64,000 nt of DNA from Bacillota bacterium. GTDB lineage: Bacteria; Bacillota_C; Negativicutes; CTSoil-072. Where the stretch lies: NCBI GenBank assembly GCA_017861495.1, contig JAGFXW010000001.1:1-64000 (forward strand). The letters run 5' to 3'. The stretch's first letter is position 1, and each line of letters opens with the position of its first letter. Made by a program: the position numbers and the translations under genes. The notes beneath the pieces are model-generated. The model saw only the letters and a program-made list of their open reading frames with translations. It had not been told where the DNA came from and ran no database searches. Positions 53,267-63,124 of the stretch are shown piece by piece.

Positions 53267-54343
53267 CTACTTCCGGTGGTTAACATACCATACAGTCGCT
53301 TCCGCCAGCCCCTCGCGCGTTGAATGGGAGGGTGAATAGCCGAGCAGAATCCTCGCTTTGTCGATATTCGCCAGAGAGTGCCGGACATCACCGGCGCGAA
53401 AATCCCGGTATTGTGGTTTTACTCCACTGCCGGACGGCAAATAAGCGGCAACCTGCTCACGGATGAGCTCAAACAATTGATTAAGAGTTATCCTTTCGCC
53501 GCAGGCAACATTGTAGATTTGCCGCAAAGCGGCCGTATTCTCTGTGCATCCGGCAAGCAAATTTGCCTGCACCACATTGTCAACATAACAGAAATCCCGG
53601 CTCGTTTCTCCATCGCCGTTAATGTACACCGTTTCACCCCGCAGTAAGCTGAAAACCCATTTGGGTATCACAGCCGCATAAGCGCCTTCCGGATCCTGCC
53701 TGCGTCCAAAGACATTGAAGTAACGAAGCCCGACACAATCCAGGCTATAGTTAAGACCAAATACTCCGGCATACAGCTCGTTCACCGTTTTTGTCACCGC
53801 ATACGGGGAAAGCGGTTTGCCAATTTCCGCTTCCACCTTTGGCAACCCGGGGTGGTCGCCGTACACCGAACTGGAAGAAGCGTATACGAAGCGTTTAATT
53901 TTGGCCATCTTGGCCGCCACCAGCATATTCAAATAACCATCAACATTGCTGCGGTTGGTGGAAATCGGGTCTGCCAGGGAACGGGGCACCGATCCTAATG
54001 CAGCCTGGTGAAGAACAATATCGACGCCTTCACAACATGACCGGCAAGTATTCAGATCGCAAATATCGCCTTCAATAAACGAAAACCGTTCTGCCTGCGC
54101 CGCATCAACACTAGAAAGGACTTCCACGATATTACGTTGATGGCCGGTAGAAAAATTATCCAACCCAACCACCGTCTGATCCAGCATGAGAAGGGTTTCC
54201 ACTAAGTTTGAGCCGATAAAACCGGCTGCTCCGGTAATCAACCAGGTGCGCGGTTTCTCCCGCAACGTTTCACATAGTTCTTTACAAGCTCCAGTAAACA
54301 ACCGCCGATGGGAAATCACTTCTTTTGAATGTTGATTTGACAT
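53267..54343 (-). CDS. wbpP: UDP-N-acetylhexosamine(uronate) 4-epimerase, WbpP/TviC-like
   Basis: 358 residues of the extended SDR family: [48 protein letters not shown], catalytic YAVTK. These match WbpP/TviC 4-epimerases acting on UDP-GlcNAc or UDP-GlcNAcA. The start overlaps the dehydrogenase gene by 62 bp; an internal TTG near 54301 would give a family-like N-terminus. With the WbpO/TviB-like enzyme it should yield UDP-GalNAcA, as in Vi antigen synthesis. Confidence 0.9.
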   Translation of the reverse strand: MSNQHSKEVISHRRLFTGACKELCETLREKPRTWLITGAAGFIGSNLVETLLMLDQTVVGLDNFSTGHQRNIVEVLSSVDAAQAERFSFIEGDICDLNTCRSCCEGVDIVLHQAALGSVPRSLADPISTNRSNVDGYLNMLVAAKMAKIKRFVYASSSSVYGDHPGLPKVEAEIGKPLSPYAVTKTVNELYAGVFGLNYSLDCVGLRYFNVFGRRQDPEGAYAAVIPKWVFSLLRGETVYINGDGETSRDFCYVDNVVQANLLAGCTENTAALRQIYNVACGERITLNQLFELIREQVAAYLPSGSGVKPQYRDFRAGDVRHSLANIDKARILLGYSPSHSTREGLAEATVWYVNHRK

Positions 54344-55565
54344 CCACGATCACACCCTCACCGTTATGTAATTTGGCAAGCAATCCTTCAACACCGTCTT
54401 TCAGGTATCTATCATGCGCAACGGCCAAAACAATGGCGTCCAAATCCTGCAATTCCTCGTCGGTGCAAAGCTTTACGCCATACTCTTCCCACGTTTCCTG
54501 CGGGTCCGCCAGTGGGTCATGAACCTGCGCCTGAATTCCATAGGCGCGCAGCTCCTGAAGAATATTGGCAACCCGGCTGTTGCGAATATCCGGTACATTT
54601 TCCTTAAACGTCAATCCCATTACCGCCACCTTGGCGGAGCAAAGGTTTTGCTTCGCAGTAATCATCGCTTTTACAGTTTGTCCGGCAACATACTCTCCCA
54701 TATGGTCATTAATACGGCGCCCAGCCAAAATCACTTGCGGGTTATAACCCACTTCTTCAGCCTTGTATGCGAGATAATAAGGATCTACCCCAATACAATG
54801 TCCGCCAACCAGGCCCGGCTTGAAAGGCAGAAAATTCCACTTTGTTCCTGCCGCTTCCAGAACAGCGTCAGTGGGGATTTTCAACATATTAAAAATTATG
54901 GCCAGTTCGTTAACCAGCGCAATATTCAAATCCCGTTGCGTATTCTCAATGACTTTTGCCGCTTCCGCGACTTTAATGCTTTCCGCCCTGTATACCCCGG
55001 CATCAATAATTGCTCCATACACTTCTGCAATCGTATTCAAGGTTTCCTCATCTTCACCCGAAACCACTTTTACAATTGTCTCCAATCGGTGAACCTTGTC
55101 CCCGGGATTGATCCGCTCCGGCGAATAACCGAGTTTGAAATCCTTGCCGCGTTTTAGGCCGGAAGACTGTTCCAGCACCGGGCCGCATATATCTTCTGTC
55201 ACTCCCGGATAAACCGTTGATTCATAAACTACAATAGCGCCGGGCTGCATTACGCTGCCCACGATTTGCGAAGCCTTGATTAATGCCGACATCAGCGGGC
55301 GGTTCGCTTTGCCGATGGGTGTCGGTACGGCAACGACAAAAAAGTTGGTTCCTATCAATGCGTTGGGATCCGCCGTGATCTGTAACGTTGTTGTTTTTAG
55401 CGCATCTTCCGTTAATTCTTTTGTATTATCAAAACCTGACTGCAATTTTTCTATTTTCTTTTGTTGGACATCAAAGCCAACCACATTGGCAAATTTATTG
55501 GCAAACGCAATCGCTAACGGCAATCCCACATAGCCGAGTCCGATAACCCCTATTTTGCGCTCCAC
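54282..55565 (-). CDS. wbpO: UDP-N-acetylhexosamine 6-dehydrogenase, WbpO/TviB-like
   Basis: 427 residues: NAD loop [46 protein letters not shown], and catalytic cysteine in [12 protein letters not shown]. The sequence belongs to the WbpO/TviB branch that oxidises UDP-GlcNAc or UDP-GalNAc to the uronic acid. It supplies an acidic amino sugar for the exopolysaccharide. GTG after AAAAGGAGG. Confidence 0.93.
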   Translation of the reverse strand: MERKIGVIGLGYVGLPLAIAFANKFANVVGFDVQQKKIEKLQSGFDNTKELTEDALKTTTLQITADPNALIGTNFFVVAVPTPIGKANRPLMSALIKASQIVGSVMQPGAIVVYESTVYPGVTEDICGPVLEQSSGLKRGKDFKLGYSPERINPGDKVHRLETIVKVVSGEDEETLNTIAEVYGAIIDAGVYRAESIKVAEAAKVIENTQRDLNIALVNELAIIFNMLKIPTDAVLEAAGTKWNFLPFKPGLVGGHCIGVDPYYLAYKAEEVGYNPQVILAGRRINDHMGEYVAGQTVKAMITAKQNLCSAKVAVMGLTFKENVPDIRNSRVANILQELRAYGIQAQVHDPLADPQETWEEYGVKLCTDEELQDLDAIVLAVAHDRYLKDGVEGLLAKLHNGEGVIVDVKSTFKRSDFPSAVVYWSL

Positions 55566-55607
55566 AATACCTACCTCCTTTTCATCGAACTATGAATGGA
55601 ATGATGA

Positions 55608-56768
55608 TTATGAGTTCGGCCAATGAACGGCAACCGGTTCATACAAAACCATTTTGTATACTTCGCAGTATCTCGCAGCGATTGCCTTCATGTCAAAATT
55701 GCTTTGAATTCTCCGGCGGGCATTATTCCCTAATCTTTCCCTACCCTCCGTTCCGGCTTCAATCAATTTTGTCCATCCATTCGCCAATGCAAGCGCATTT
55801 TGCGCCGGCACTACCACTCCGGTTTCACCCACAATCAGTGAGGAATCCCCTGTATCTGTAACAACACACGGTATACCGCAGGCCATTGCCTCGCCAACCA
55901 CATTGGGAAACGCTTCGCCAAGGGATGAAAGTGTCGCTATATCGAGTGCTGTTAGTATTTTCGGCACATCATTTCTCAGCCCGAGAAGGTGTATTTTGTT
56001 TTCAATCTCCGCCTGTTCGATCCAACCAATCAGCGTTGCATTTTGTTCATTGATATCACCGCCGCAAAGGAGAAATTCCGCATTGCGATATTTCTTTGCC
56101 ACTATCCCTGCTGCCTGGACAAAGTTGTGATGGTCTTTTTGCGGATCGAAGCGGGCAACCATTCCAATCAAGATGGTTTCTTGTTCTATGCCTAGGCTTT
56201 TCCGCACCTCATCGCGCGCTTTCTTATCCGGATAAAATATATCCAGTTCAAACCCGTTGGGAATAATGATGATTTTTTTGGGGTCATAGCCAATCAGTTG
56301 ATGCGTCTCTTTCGCCTCGTGGGAACAACAAATAATCCGGCTTGGTAAATAACGGGATAGATACCCGCAAAGTTTGGCGACTTTGACCGTTACGGGATTA
56401 TTGTAACGGGGATCCAGATTGCTGTGCCGTATGCCCCATATTACCGGTGTTCGGGGGGCAGCCAACATGGCCGCCAACGACCCTAAAACATCTGCATGAT
56501 ACATCCAAGTTTGAATAATATCCGGTTTGATTTTGCGGATGAGATGAGCCAAATACAGGATCTTTGAGGGACTGATCTTTCCCCTTTTCATATCCACAGC
56601 CCAAACATCCACGCCGAGCGATCGTATTTTTCCACCTACTTCAGAGATGTCTGTCAGGGAGATTACGGTCGCATCCAAATGAGCCAGGTCGCTATTGGCC
56701 AATAATTTGTACAACATCCCCGGGGCTCCGCCGGTATCGAGACTGCTGATGATATGTAGTATCTTCAC
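55608..56768 (-). CDS. GT4 glycosyltransferase
   Basis: 386 residues of a GT-B fold, GTG start with AGGAGGG upstream. ILHIISSLDTGGAPGMLYKLL at the N-terminus, GMVARFDPQKDHHNFVQAAG, SSLGEAFPNVVGEAMACGIPCVVTD near the C-terminus. Typical of GT4 in capsule clusters. It lies between the polymerase and the UDP-uronic acid genes, so it may add the uronic acid; that is inferred from position only. Confidence 0.88.
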   Translation of the reverse strand: MKILHIISSLDTGGAPGMLYKLLANSDLAHLDATVISLTDISEVGGKIRSLGVDVWAVDMKRGKISPSKILYLAHLIRKIKPDIIQTWMYHADVLGSLAAMLAAPRTPVIWGIRHSNLDPRYNNPVTVKVAKLCGYLSRYLPSRIICCSHEAKETHQLIGYDPKKIIIIPNGFELDIFYPDKKARDEVRKSLGIEQETILIGMVARFDPQKDHHNFVQAAGIVAKKYRNAEFLLCGGDINEQNATLIGWIEQAEIENKIHLLGLRNDVPKILTALDIATLSSLGEAFPNVVGEAMACGIPCVVTDTGDSSLIVGETGVVVPAQNALALANGWTKLIEAGTEGRERLGNNARRRIQSNFDMKAIAARYCEVYKMVLYEPVAVHWPNS

Positions 56769-56808
56769 GGCTTTCCCTCCTACTGCGGTGAATGTGAAGC
56801 CAACAGGT

Positions 56809-58119
56809 TCATTCTTTTTTTTCAGCGGCAAATACATTTCCGGCTACGGCCCGCGTGGTCAAAATCGACAATAACAGCAGGATCGGTCGTTCCTCCAACA
56901 GATGGTGGCTTATAAATCCATATGCGATTAGCAATATAACGATAGCGACTCCGCTGAAATTTTTCATTTTTTTGTTGAGAAATAGAATGGCCAGCAGCCA
57001 CCAAACATAAGACAATACGCCGAATATGCCATTTTCAACCCATCGCGCCACATATATATTATGCGGGCCCAACCACATGGAAGTGACATATCCCGACCCT
57101 TTTCCCCATAGCGGACTGCTGGCAATCAACGGATAATATTCGTCAAGGATTCTCACTCTCGCATCCGATGTTGATAAAGCGCCGCCAACATCTCCGGTAA
57201 ACCATTCCATGCGCGCAGACTTAAATTGAAGAATTTCAAGCTGGCTGAGATAGTCCGGCAGCAGGAAAACAATGACGCCTCCCAGACAGATCAACAAACC
57301 AGCCCCTTTTATAAAGAATGAGACGCGTTCTTTATTTTTTAAATTGATCAAGTACAACAAAGCGATCAGCAGGAACTCAACAACGCCACCGCGGGAAAAA
57401 GTGAAAAATATGCCGACGCCGCAGACAACGGCCAAAATCATATCCTGCCAATTTAAGGCTTTCTTTTCCCAGCGCAATAACACAGTGAGAAACAGTACCA
57501 TACTGAATGCGGCAATATTTGGCTGTTCATAAATTCCCGACGCCCGGTAGTCCAGTTTGGAAAAGGTCCCCGGATACAGGGCATCGACAAAAACGGTGAC
57601 TATCACAACAAGAAAGGCTATGGCAACGGTCGTCGACCATTTCCATTTACTGATGTGCATCATTCCGATCGCTACGCCCGTCAAAAAAAGCAGAAAATCG
57701 AGAGTAGGAAGCAGCACGGCTTTATAATTTTGATCAAAATAAGCCTCTTCCAAAAAGATACCTACCCAGCTAAATCCCACTATCGCCGCAAAAGGAATAA
57801 TGATCGGCAGCGACCTTGTAAAAATCAAAGCATACTGCCCTTCAAAATAAGTGGAAACCACACTTAATATCCATATGGAGCCAATCCAGGCTACCAATAA
57901 TATGATGGGGGATATGGGCAGCATTCCCATTTGAAAAAGGTAACTGTCCAGTCGCAGCAGAAAAAACAGTAACGTGGACAGAATGTATGTATCGCGCAGG
58001 AGTAAAAATAATCTCGCAAAAATATTTTCCTGCCCTGTGCCAACCGTAAACCCTTGCAAAGGAACCAGCGCTTTATCAGCCACCGATTTCACCCCCTGAT
58101 CGGAATATTTCCAAGTCAT
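56809..58119 (-). CDS. Wzy-like O-antigen polymerase/ligase family protein
   Basis: 436 residues with 11-12 membrane helices and the Wzy_C signature: FTFSRGGVVEFLL and a large periplasmic loop ending GPHNIYVARWVENGIFG. This family polymerises or ligates lipid-linked repeat units at the outer face of the inner membrane. As the only such gene in the operon it is the likely polymerase. ATG overlaps the stop of the CapD-like gene (ATGA). Confidence 0.85.
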   Translation of the reverse strand: MTWKYSDQGVKSVADKALVPLQGFTVGTGQENIFARLFLLLRDTYILSTLLFFLLRLDSYLFQMGMLPISPIILLVAWIGSIWILSVVSTYFEGQYALIFTRSLPIIIPFAAIVGFSWVGIFLEEAYFDQNYKAVLLPTLDFLLFLTGVAIGMMHISKWKWSTTVAIAFLVVIVTVFVDALYPGTFSKLDYRASGIYEQPNIAAFSMVLFLTVLLRWEKKALNWQDMILAVVCGVGIFFTFSRGGVVEFLLIALLYLINLKNKERVSFFIKGAGLLICLGGVIVFLLPDYLSQLEILQFKSARMEWFTGDVGGALSTSDARVRILDEYYPLIASSPLWGKGSGYVTSMWLGPHNIYVARWVENGIFGVLSYVWWLLAILFLNKKMKNFSGVAIVILLIAYGFISHHLLEERPILLLLSILTTRAVAGNVFAAEKKE

Positions 58120-60020
58120 CCTCTTTCATGCTTGCCATCGTATTCAGTCATTCTCTCCGTTTCCGCAGACGCAGGCGCTTCATTACAGCCGCCGGTCCGG
58201 CGATGGTTCGGCAACCCTCGGACAAAGGTGGGAATTAATTTACATAAGATGCTGCTGATTTTCTCCGGTTCATCTGTCGCCCGGAGCATGGTCAAGCCAT
58301 CATTCAGTTTTTGCGGATCCACCGCTCTCAGATTGGCGACATAAATTTTTTCATGTTTTGTCGAATTGCTTCCCTCTTCGGCCGTGAGGATCTCTTCGAA
58401 CAATTTTTCTCCCGGCCGCAGGCCGGTGAATTCAATTTTAATGTCCTTGTACGGAACAAGGCCAGTCAATTCGATCAGATCACAAGCCATATCAAGAATG
58501 CGAATGGGCTTGCCCATATCCAGAATAAATACTTCTCCGCCCTGCGCCATCGCGCCGGCCTGCAACACCAATTGAGCCGCCTCCGGAATGGTCATGAAAT
58601 AGCGTTGCATATCGGGGTGGGTAATGGTAACCGGACCCCCTCTGACAATTTGTTTGCGAAATAACGGGATCACGCTTCCCCTGCTGCCCAGCACGTTGCC
58701 GAACCGCACAGCCATAAATTTATTTTGGGGTTTCGTATTCATGCCGCAGATGATCATTTCCGCTACCCGTTTGGTGGCGCCCATAATGCTGGTTGGATTG
58801 ACCGCCTTGTCTGTAGAAATCATTACAAATCTCTCGACATCTGCCTTTACAGCCGCTTCAGCCACAACTTTGGTGCCAAAAATATTATTTTTAACCGCTT
58901 CATCCGGCTGGGTTTCCATCAAGGGTACGTGCTTGTGGGCGGCTGCATGAAAAACCACCTGAGGATAAAATCTGGCGAAAATTGTATTGATCCGTTTTTC
59001 ATCGCAAACATTGGCAATGATTGCTTCCGTTCGAAGTTTTGGATAATCCCACTGCAATTCACGCTGGATATCACAAATATTATTCTCGCTTTTCCCAAGC
59101 AGGATCAACTGCCGGGGAGCCATTTTCGCGATTTGGCGGCATAATTCCGATCCGATTGACCCTCCCGCCCCCGTGACAAGAATGCGCTTATCCGCCAAAT
59201 ACTTCGAAACAAGCGATGTATCGAGCCTCACCGGATCGCGGCGCAGTAAATCTTCCAAATTAACATCGCGCAATTGACGCATGGTGACCATTCCATCGAG
59301 AATTTCATAAACAGCCGGAACGACTTTTACACTGCACTTTGTTTGCCTGCACACCTGAACAATTTCCCGTACCAAGGTCCCATTTGCCGAAGGAATGGCG
59401 ATAATGATCTCCTGGACATGGTGCTGCGCAACAAGCGGGTGGATTGCGTCCCTGTTGCCAAGGACTTTTTCGCCCAACAAAAAATGTCCGATTTTTGCCG
59501 GGTCGTCGTCGATAAAGCCAATGATTTTTTTGCTGCTGCCATAATGATCTTTGATTTCTTTGGCGATAGAAGCGCCAACATCACCGGCGCCAACGATTAA
59601 TACGTTGCTACACTGTTTATAGCGTTTGCGGTGCCAGTGATATACAAGACGCACGCAAATACGGCTTAGTCCAATACAAGCTATGTTAAGGATTCCGCTC
59701 AATAAGAACATGCTTCTCGGCAGGATAATTCCCATGCCGTAGGCAATAATTGCCAGCATAACCGACCCCAGCGTTACGGAGCCCACTATACTGAACAATT
59801 CGTTTATACCGGCGTAACGCCACAGTCGCCGGTACAAGCGGAACAGATACAGCAGGATCATTTGAACCACGACAACAACCGGAACAAAGTCAACCAACGT
59901 AGCATAGAATGAAGGTTCAATGTTCCCTTCAAATCGTATATATAACGCAACGAACGGTGTCAACGCCACGATCGCAGCATCGGTAATCATCAGCGCGCTA
60001 CACAAGATTAAATATCGCAT
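58116..60020 (-). CDS. CapD/WbpM-like membrane nucleotide-sugar 4,6-dehydratase
   Basis: 634 residues. Four N-terminal helices, a CoA-binding-like domain (VLIVGAGDVGASIAKEI), and a C-terminal SDR (LVTGAGGSIGSELCRQI; STDKAVNPTSIMGATKRVAE). The Met-x3-Lys in place of Tyr-x3-Lys is the long-form WbpM/CapD type. It converts UDP-GlcNAc to the 4-keto-6-deoxy sugar for QuiNAc, FucNAc or bacillosamine. Its end has Ala/Glu-rich tail unlike the family. Confidence 0.9.
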   Translation of the reverse strand: MRYLILCSALMITDAAIVALTPFVALYIRFEGNIEPSFYATLVDFVPVVVVVQMILLYLFRLYRRLWRYAGINELFSIVGSVTLGSVMLAIIAYGMGIILPRSMFLLSGILNIACIGLSRICVRLVYHWHRKRYKQCSNVLIVGAGDVGASIAKEIKDHYGSSKKIIGFIDDDPAKIGHFLLGEKVLGNRDAIHPLVAQHHVQEIIIAIPSANGTLVREIVQVCRQTKCSVKVVPAVYEILDGMVTMRQLRDVNLEDLLRRDPVRLDTSLVSKYLADKRILVTGAGGSIGSELCRQIAKMAPRQLILLGKSENNICDIQRELQWDYPKLRTEAIIANVCDEKRINTIFARFYPQVVFHAAAHKHVPLMETQPDEAVKNNIFGTKVVAEAAVKADVERFVMISTDKAVNPTSIMGATKRVAEMIICGMNTKPQNKFMAVRFGNVLGSRGSVIPLFRKQIVRGGPVTITHPDMQRYFMTIPEAAQLVLQAGAMAQGGEVFILDMGKPIRILDMACDLIELTGLVPYKDIKIEFTGLRPGEKLFEEILTAEEGSNSTKHEKIYVANLRAVDPQKLNDGLTMLRATDEPEKISSILCKLIPTFVRGLPNHRRTGGCNEAPASAETERMTEYDGKHERG

Positions 60021-60043
60021 GTTAAACGCCCCTTATATGCTAT

Positions 60044-60733
60044 TTACCGCGCTTTTTGCTGAGCTGTCCGGTAATAGTAGGAAGAATAGACTTCCTCATC
60101 CGCATCATCTACCCGGTTCATGATTACGCCAAGAATATTTGCTTTTGCCTTGATCAGTCTGTTTTTGGCTTTTTGGGCGTCGTCAGGACGCACGGATCCG
60201 GAATCCATAATAAGAGCTACACCATCCACCCTCCCCGCCAGAATAAGGGCGTCAGTCACTGCCAAAATGGGCGGCGTATCGATAAGAATCACCGTTGCCT
60301 CATTTTTTAATGTTTCAAAAATCTTATAAAGTCTGGTAGCCGCAAGCAATTCGGCAGGATTTTTGCTGTGCGAACCACTGGCTACCAGGTACAAATTGGG
60401 GATGTCCGTCTTTTGTATTGCGTCCTCAATGCTCATCGTACCCAACAGTATATCGGTAATTCCTACGTTTTGGACCCCAAAGATCGTATGTTGCACCGGT
60501 TTACGCAAATCACAATCCAGAATGATTACTTTTTTGCCGGATTGGGCAATCGATATCGCTGTATTTGCCACCGTCAGGGACTTCCCCTCATCGGAACCGG
60601 TGCTGGTAAACAAGATGGTCTTCATATCGCCGTCATCCTGCGATAATTGAATATAGGTACGCAAACCGCGAAATGCTTCAGCTGCAGGCGATTGCGCCCG
60701 GTCACGGATCATAAGCTTATCTTCTCGCATCAT
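60044..60733 (-). CDS. Bacterial tyrosine kinase, CpsD/CapB type
   Basis: 229 residues. Walker A STGSDEGKS (K51), Walker A' VIILDCDLRKP, Walker B-like VILIDTPPIL, and a C-terminal tyrosine cluster YSSYYYR for autophosphorylation. It acts with the adjacent Wzz/GumC-like protein to control chain length and export. The kinase is separate from the co-polymerase, as in Firmicutes. ATG at 60733 with GGAG eight bases away; a GTG three codons upstream is an alternative. Confidence 0.92.
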   Translation of the reverse strand: MMREDKLMIRDRAQSPAAEAFRGLRTYIQLSQDDGDMKTILFTSTGSDEGKSLTVANTAISIAQSGKKVIILDCDLRKPVQHTIFGVQNVGITDILLGTMSIEDAIQKTDIPNLYLVASGSHSKNPAELLAATRLYKIFETLKNEATVILIDTPPILAVTDALILAGRVDGVALIMDSGSVRPDDAQKAKNRLIKAKANILGVIMNRVDDADEEVYSSYYYRTAQQKAR

Positions 60734-60766
60734 CCATCTCACTCCATTCGTTTTCTTCTTCCCGAA

Positions 60767-62167
60767 TTATTTTTTTGTGCGTTTGGCAGAGCCATACGTC
60801 GGGATGCTGGCAATTACCGGCAAATCAAGATATCGTCTCACATCCTCGGCAGTATCAATCGTACGGCGAACACTGCTGAGCACAACGGCTATTCCTGTTC
60901 CGAACAGCAATCCCAGCAGTGAAGCAACGATCACATTCAAGGCTTTTGCCGGTTTGATGGGATTTAACGGAGCGCTTGCCATATCTACAATCTGGACATC
61001 CGTCGATTGCATTACCTCGCTGATCTTGGCTTCTTCATAACGTCTGGCCAGCATGGTGTACACTTCCTGCGCCACTGAAGCATCCCGCATCACCCTTGCC
61101 AGGCCTTGTTCCTTTGCAGGAAGAGCAACCAGTTCTTTTTCACTGTCTGCCAAAATTCGGGCGATCGTTTCCTGCTGGGCATTGGTGGCAGCCATTTCCG
61201 CCTGGGCCTGTATTTTGTTCTGCAGCAACATTTGATGGACCGGATTCATGGATGGCGCTTCCGACTTGACCACTTTGCCAATTTCCGATGTTAATCCGGC
61301 TTTGGTTTCTTCGACGGCCGCCTTTGCAGTCACTACCCTGGGGTGCATTTCATTATATCTGCTCAGGAGAGTGGCGAGTTCAATCTGCTGATCGGCCAAT
61401 CTTGCCTTATACTGCTGTATCAGCGCGTTGTCAGCAACCATTCCCACATCTTCGCCCGCCAATTCCCGGTTTGCATTGGCAACCCTCGCCTGGGCGGAAG
61501 CCAGCGCAACCTTGTTTTGCGCGGACAACTGATTCACAGCCGTTTGCCATTGGATCAGGGAAGCGCTTTTGTCCGATAATGATGTCATTTTTTCCTGCTG
61601 CTTATACGAAGCTACTGCCTGTTCCGCTTTTTCGAGATCCTGTTTCGCCGTTCCCAGACGGTCGCCAATGAACGTCTTGACATCTTTCTGTTCTGAACGA
61701 ACCAGGGAAGTAAGCCGTTCAATGAAGGTGGTCATTACCAAATTGGTAAGCTTTTGTGCTTCTTCCGGATCGTCTGCCTGCACTTTCACGCTGAGAAGTT
61801 CCGTTTCTTTCACGGCTTGCGTGTTAATGCGTTTCAACATCACGTCATACGTCGGTTTTTCATTGTCGGCAAAACCGGCTTTTTCAATAACCCCCTCTAC
61901 TACACCCCGACTTTTGATGATATCGGCATACGTCGCCATCAATTGTTTGCTCGTATCCGTTCCGGTTTGCCGATTATTCAATAATACGGTTTCCGCTCCT
62001 CCCGATTGATGAATACGCAGCGTCGCTTCCGCCTGGTAAGTCGGCGTCATGATGTAGCTCAGCACCGCCGCAATTACACCGGCAAAGAAGAAACAATTAA
62101 AAATAAGCCATTTGTATTTTTTTAGAACTCGTAGTTTATCTTGAACCTCATAACTTTTCTCTCCCAT
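60767..62167 (-). CDS. Wzz/GumC-like polysaccharide co-polymerase
   Basis: 466 residues from an ATG after GGGGTGACGTC. Two membrane helices (about 20-42 and near 425-445) flank a long coiled-coil periplasmic part; ATLRIHQSGG and the Pro-rich PLNPIKPAKALNV before the second helix are Wzz/GNVR signatures. The C-terminus lacks a kinase domain, which is provided by the next gene. It governs chain length and may contact the Wza-like channel. Confidence 0.9.
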   Translation of the reverse strand: MGEKSYEVQDKLRVLKKYKWLIFNCFFFAGVIAAVLSYIMTPTYQAEATLRIHQSGGAETVLLNNRQTGTDTSKQLMATYADIIKSRGVVEGVIEKAGFADNEKPTYDVMLKRINTQAVKETELLSVKVQADDPEEAQKLTNLVMTTFIERLTSLVRSEQKDVKTFIGDRLGTAKQDLEKAEQAVASYKQQEKMTSLSDKSASLIQWQTAVNQLSAQNKVALASAQARVANANRELAGEDVGMVADNALIQQYKARLADQQIELATLLSRYNEMHPRVVTAKAAVEETKAGLTSEIGKVVKSEAPSMNPVHQMLLQNKIQAQAEMAATNAQQETIARILADSEKELVALPAKEQGLARVMRDASVAQEVYTMLARRYEEAKISEVMQSTDVQIVDMASAPLNPIKPAKALNVIVASLLGLLFGTGIAVVLSSVRRTIDTAEDVRRYLDLPVIASIPTYGSAKRTKK

Positions 62168-62183
62168 GACGTCACCCCGCTCA

Positions 62184-62825
62184 TTAATTATTATTATCGA
62201 AATTGCTGATATAATAGGCAGATGAGATGATTGGAGCGATGTCACGCCCCCAATCCAAACGTCCATTGGTATCCAGGAACAAGATGTCTCCATTGTTCAA
62301 CGGGTAATTCTGAGTCATGTCGCCCTTTTTCACGATGTTTAGCAGGTTCACTATAATTGGTTCTGTGTTTTTTTGCCCATTGCGGATCAAATAGACTTTC
62401 TTTTTGGCGGTGTCTTTCGTCCAACTGCCCGCGGCGGCAATGGCATCGATTACATTGTGCGAGTTTTGCAGTTCCACGATACCGGGTCGATTGATTTCAC
62501 CCAGTACATATACCCGTGTCGAGTGAAACTGGGCAATATTGACTGAAACCCGTGGGTTCTTCACATAGGGTACCAATTGTTCCGTCATAACCCGTGACAA
62601 CTCCGAAGGAGTCCGTCCCACAACCTGGACCTCACCGAGTAAGGGAAAGTCGATTTTTCCATCCGGCCGGACAATGATTTGGGCAATTTGCATCTCTTCC
62701 AGCCCAAAAACATTAATGGCCAGCACGTCGCCCTCCGCAATCACATACCCGCCGGCAATGGCTGGACAGGCATTTGCCGCTAAAATCATCGCCATAACAA
62801 TGAGTCCCAAACAAATTTTTTTCAT
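62184..62825 (-). CDS. Wza-like polysaccharide export outer-membrane protein
   Basis: 213 residues: signal peptide (LGLIVMAMILAANACPAIAG), poly_export domain (YVIAEGDVLAINVFGLEEM; VRPDGKIDFPLLGEVQVVG) and one SLBB domain (VYVLGEINRPGIVELQ). Shorter than E. coli Wza (about 380 residues) with no C-terminal amphipathic helix visible, as in many diderm Firmicutes and GumB-like proteins. First gene of the exopolysaccharide operon, ATG after GGGGGGCGG. No lipobox is obvious. Confidence 0.9.
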   Translation of the reverse strand: MKKICLGLIVMAMILAANACPAIAGGYVIAEGDVLAINVFGLEEMQIAQIIVRPDGKIDFPLLGEVQVVGRTPSELSRVMTEQLVPYVKNPRVSVNIAQFHSTRVYVLGEINRPGIVELQNSHNVIDAIAAAGSWTKDTAKKKVYLIRNGQKNTEPIIVNLLNIVKKGDMTQNYPLNNGDILFLDTNGRLDWGRDIAPIISSAYYISNFDNNN

Positions 62826-62965
62826 ATTCCGCCCCCCATTCTTATATTTTAATACCCGTTTTAAGCCCGGAATAACCTGACTAAACCTTAGCGCGCAGGA
62901 GACATTTATTTCCCTTTTAAAACCAACTATTCAAAATAATACCTATAATTCACTTGTTTTTAGAA

Positions 62966-63055
62966 ACAAAAAACCACCCCAGCACAAATACAGGGGTGGT
63001 TTCACTACTTGCTCCACATAAAACAAGTGACCACATACGTTTTATGTTTCAACGC
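62966..63055 (-). ncRNA. Conserved leader RNA with terminator, copy B (exopolysaccharide operon)
   Basis: Read on the minus strand: GCGTTGAAAC; hairpin CATAAAAC/GTTTTATG (63039-63046 with 63017-63024) holding GTGGTCACTT; then GGAGCAAGTAGTGAA; then terminator AAACCACCCC/GGGGTGGTTT followed by a T-run. GTGG-TCACT can pair with AGTGA-AA-CCAC, which removes the terminator's 5' arm. It is the copy nearer the wza gene. Confidence 0.72.
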
Positions 63056-63070
63056 ATCTCCACCAGATCG

Positions 63071-63093
63071 TTATTTGATTAAAAGATCAAATA
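63071..63093. repeat. Hairpin between the tandem leader elements
   Basis: TTATTTGAT and ATCAAATAA are perfect 9-bp arms around a five-base loop. It separates copies B and C. No U-tract follows. Confidence 0.45.
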
Positions 63094-63124
63094 AGATTTG
63101 AGGATGATCAGAAGTTCCTGAGAC

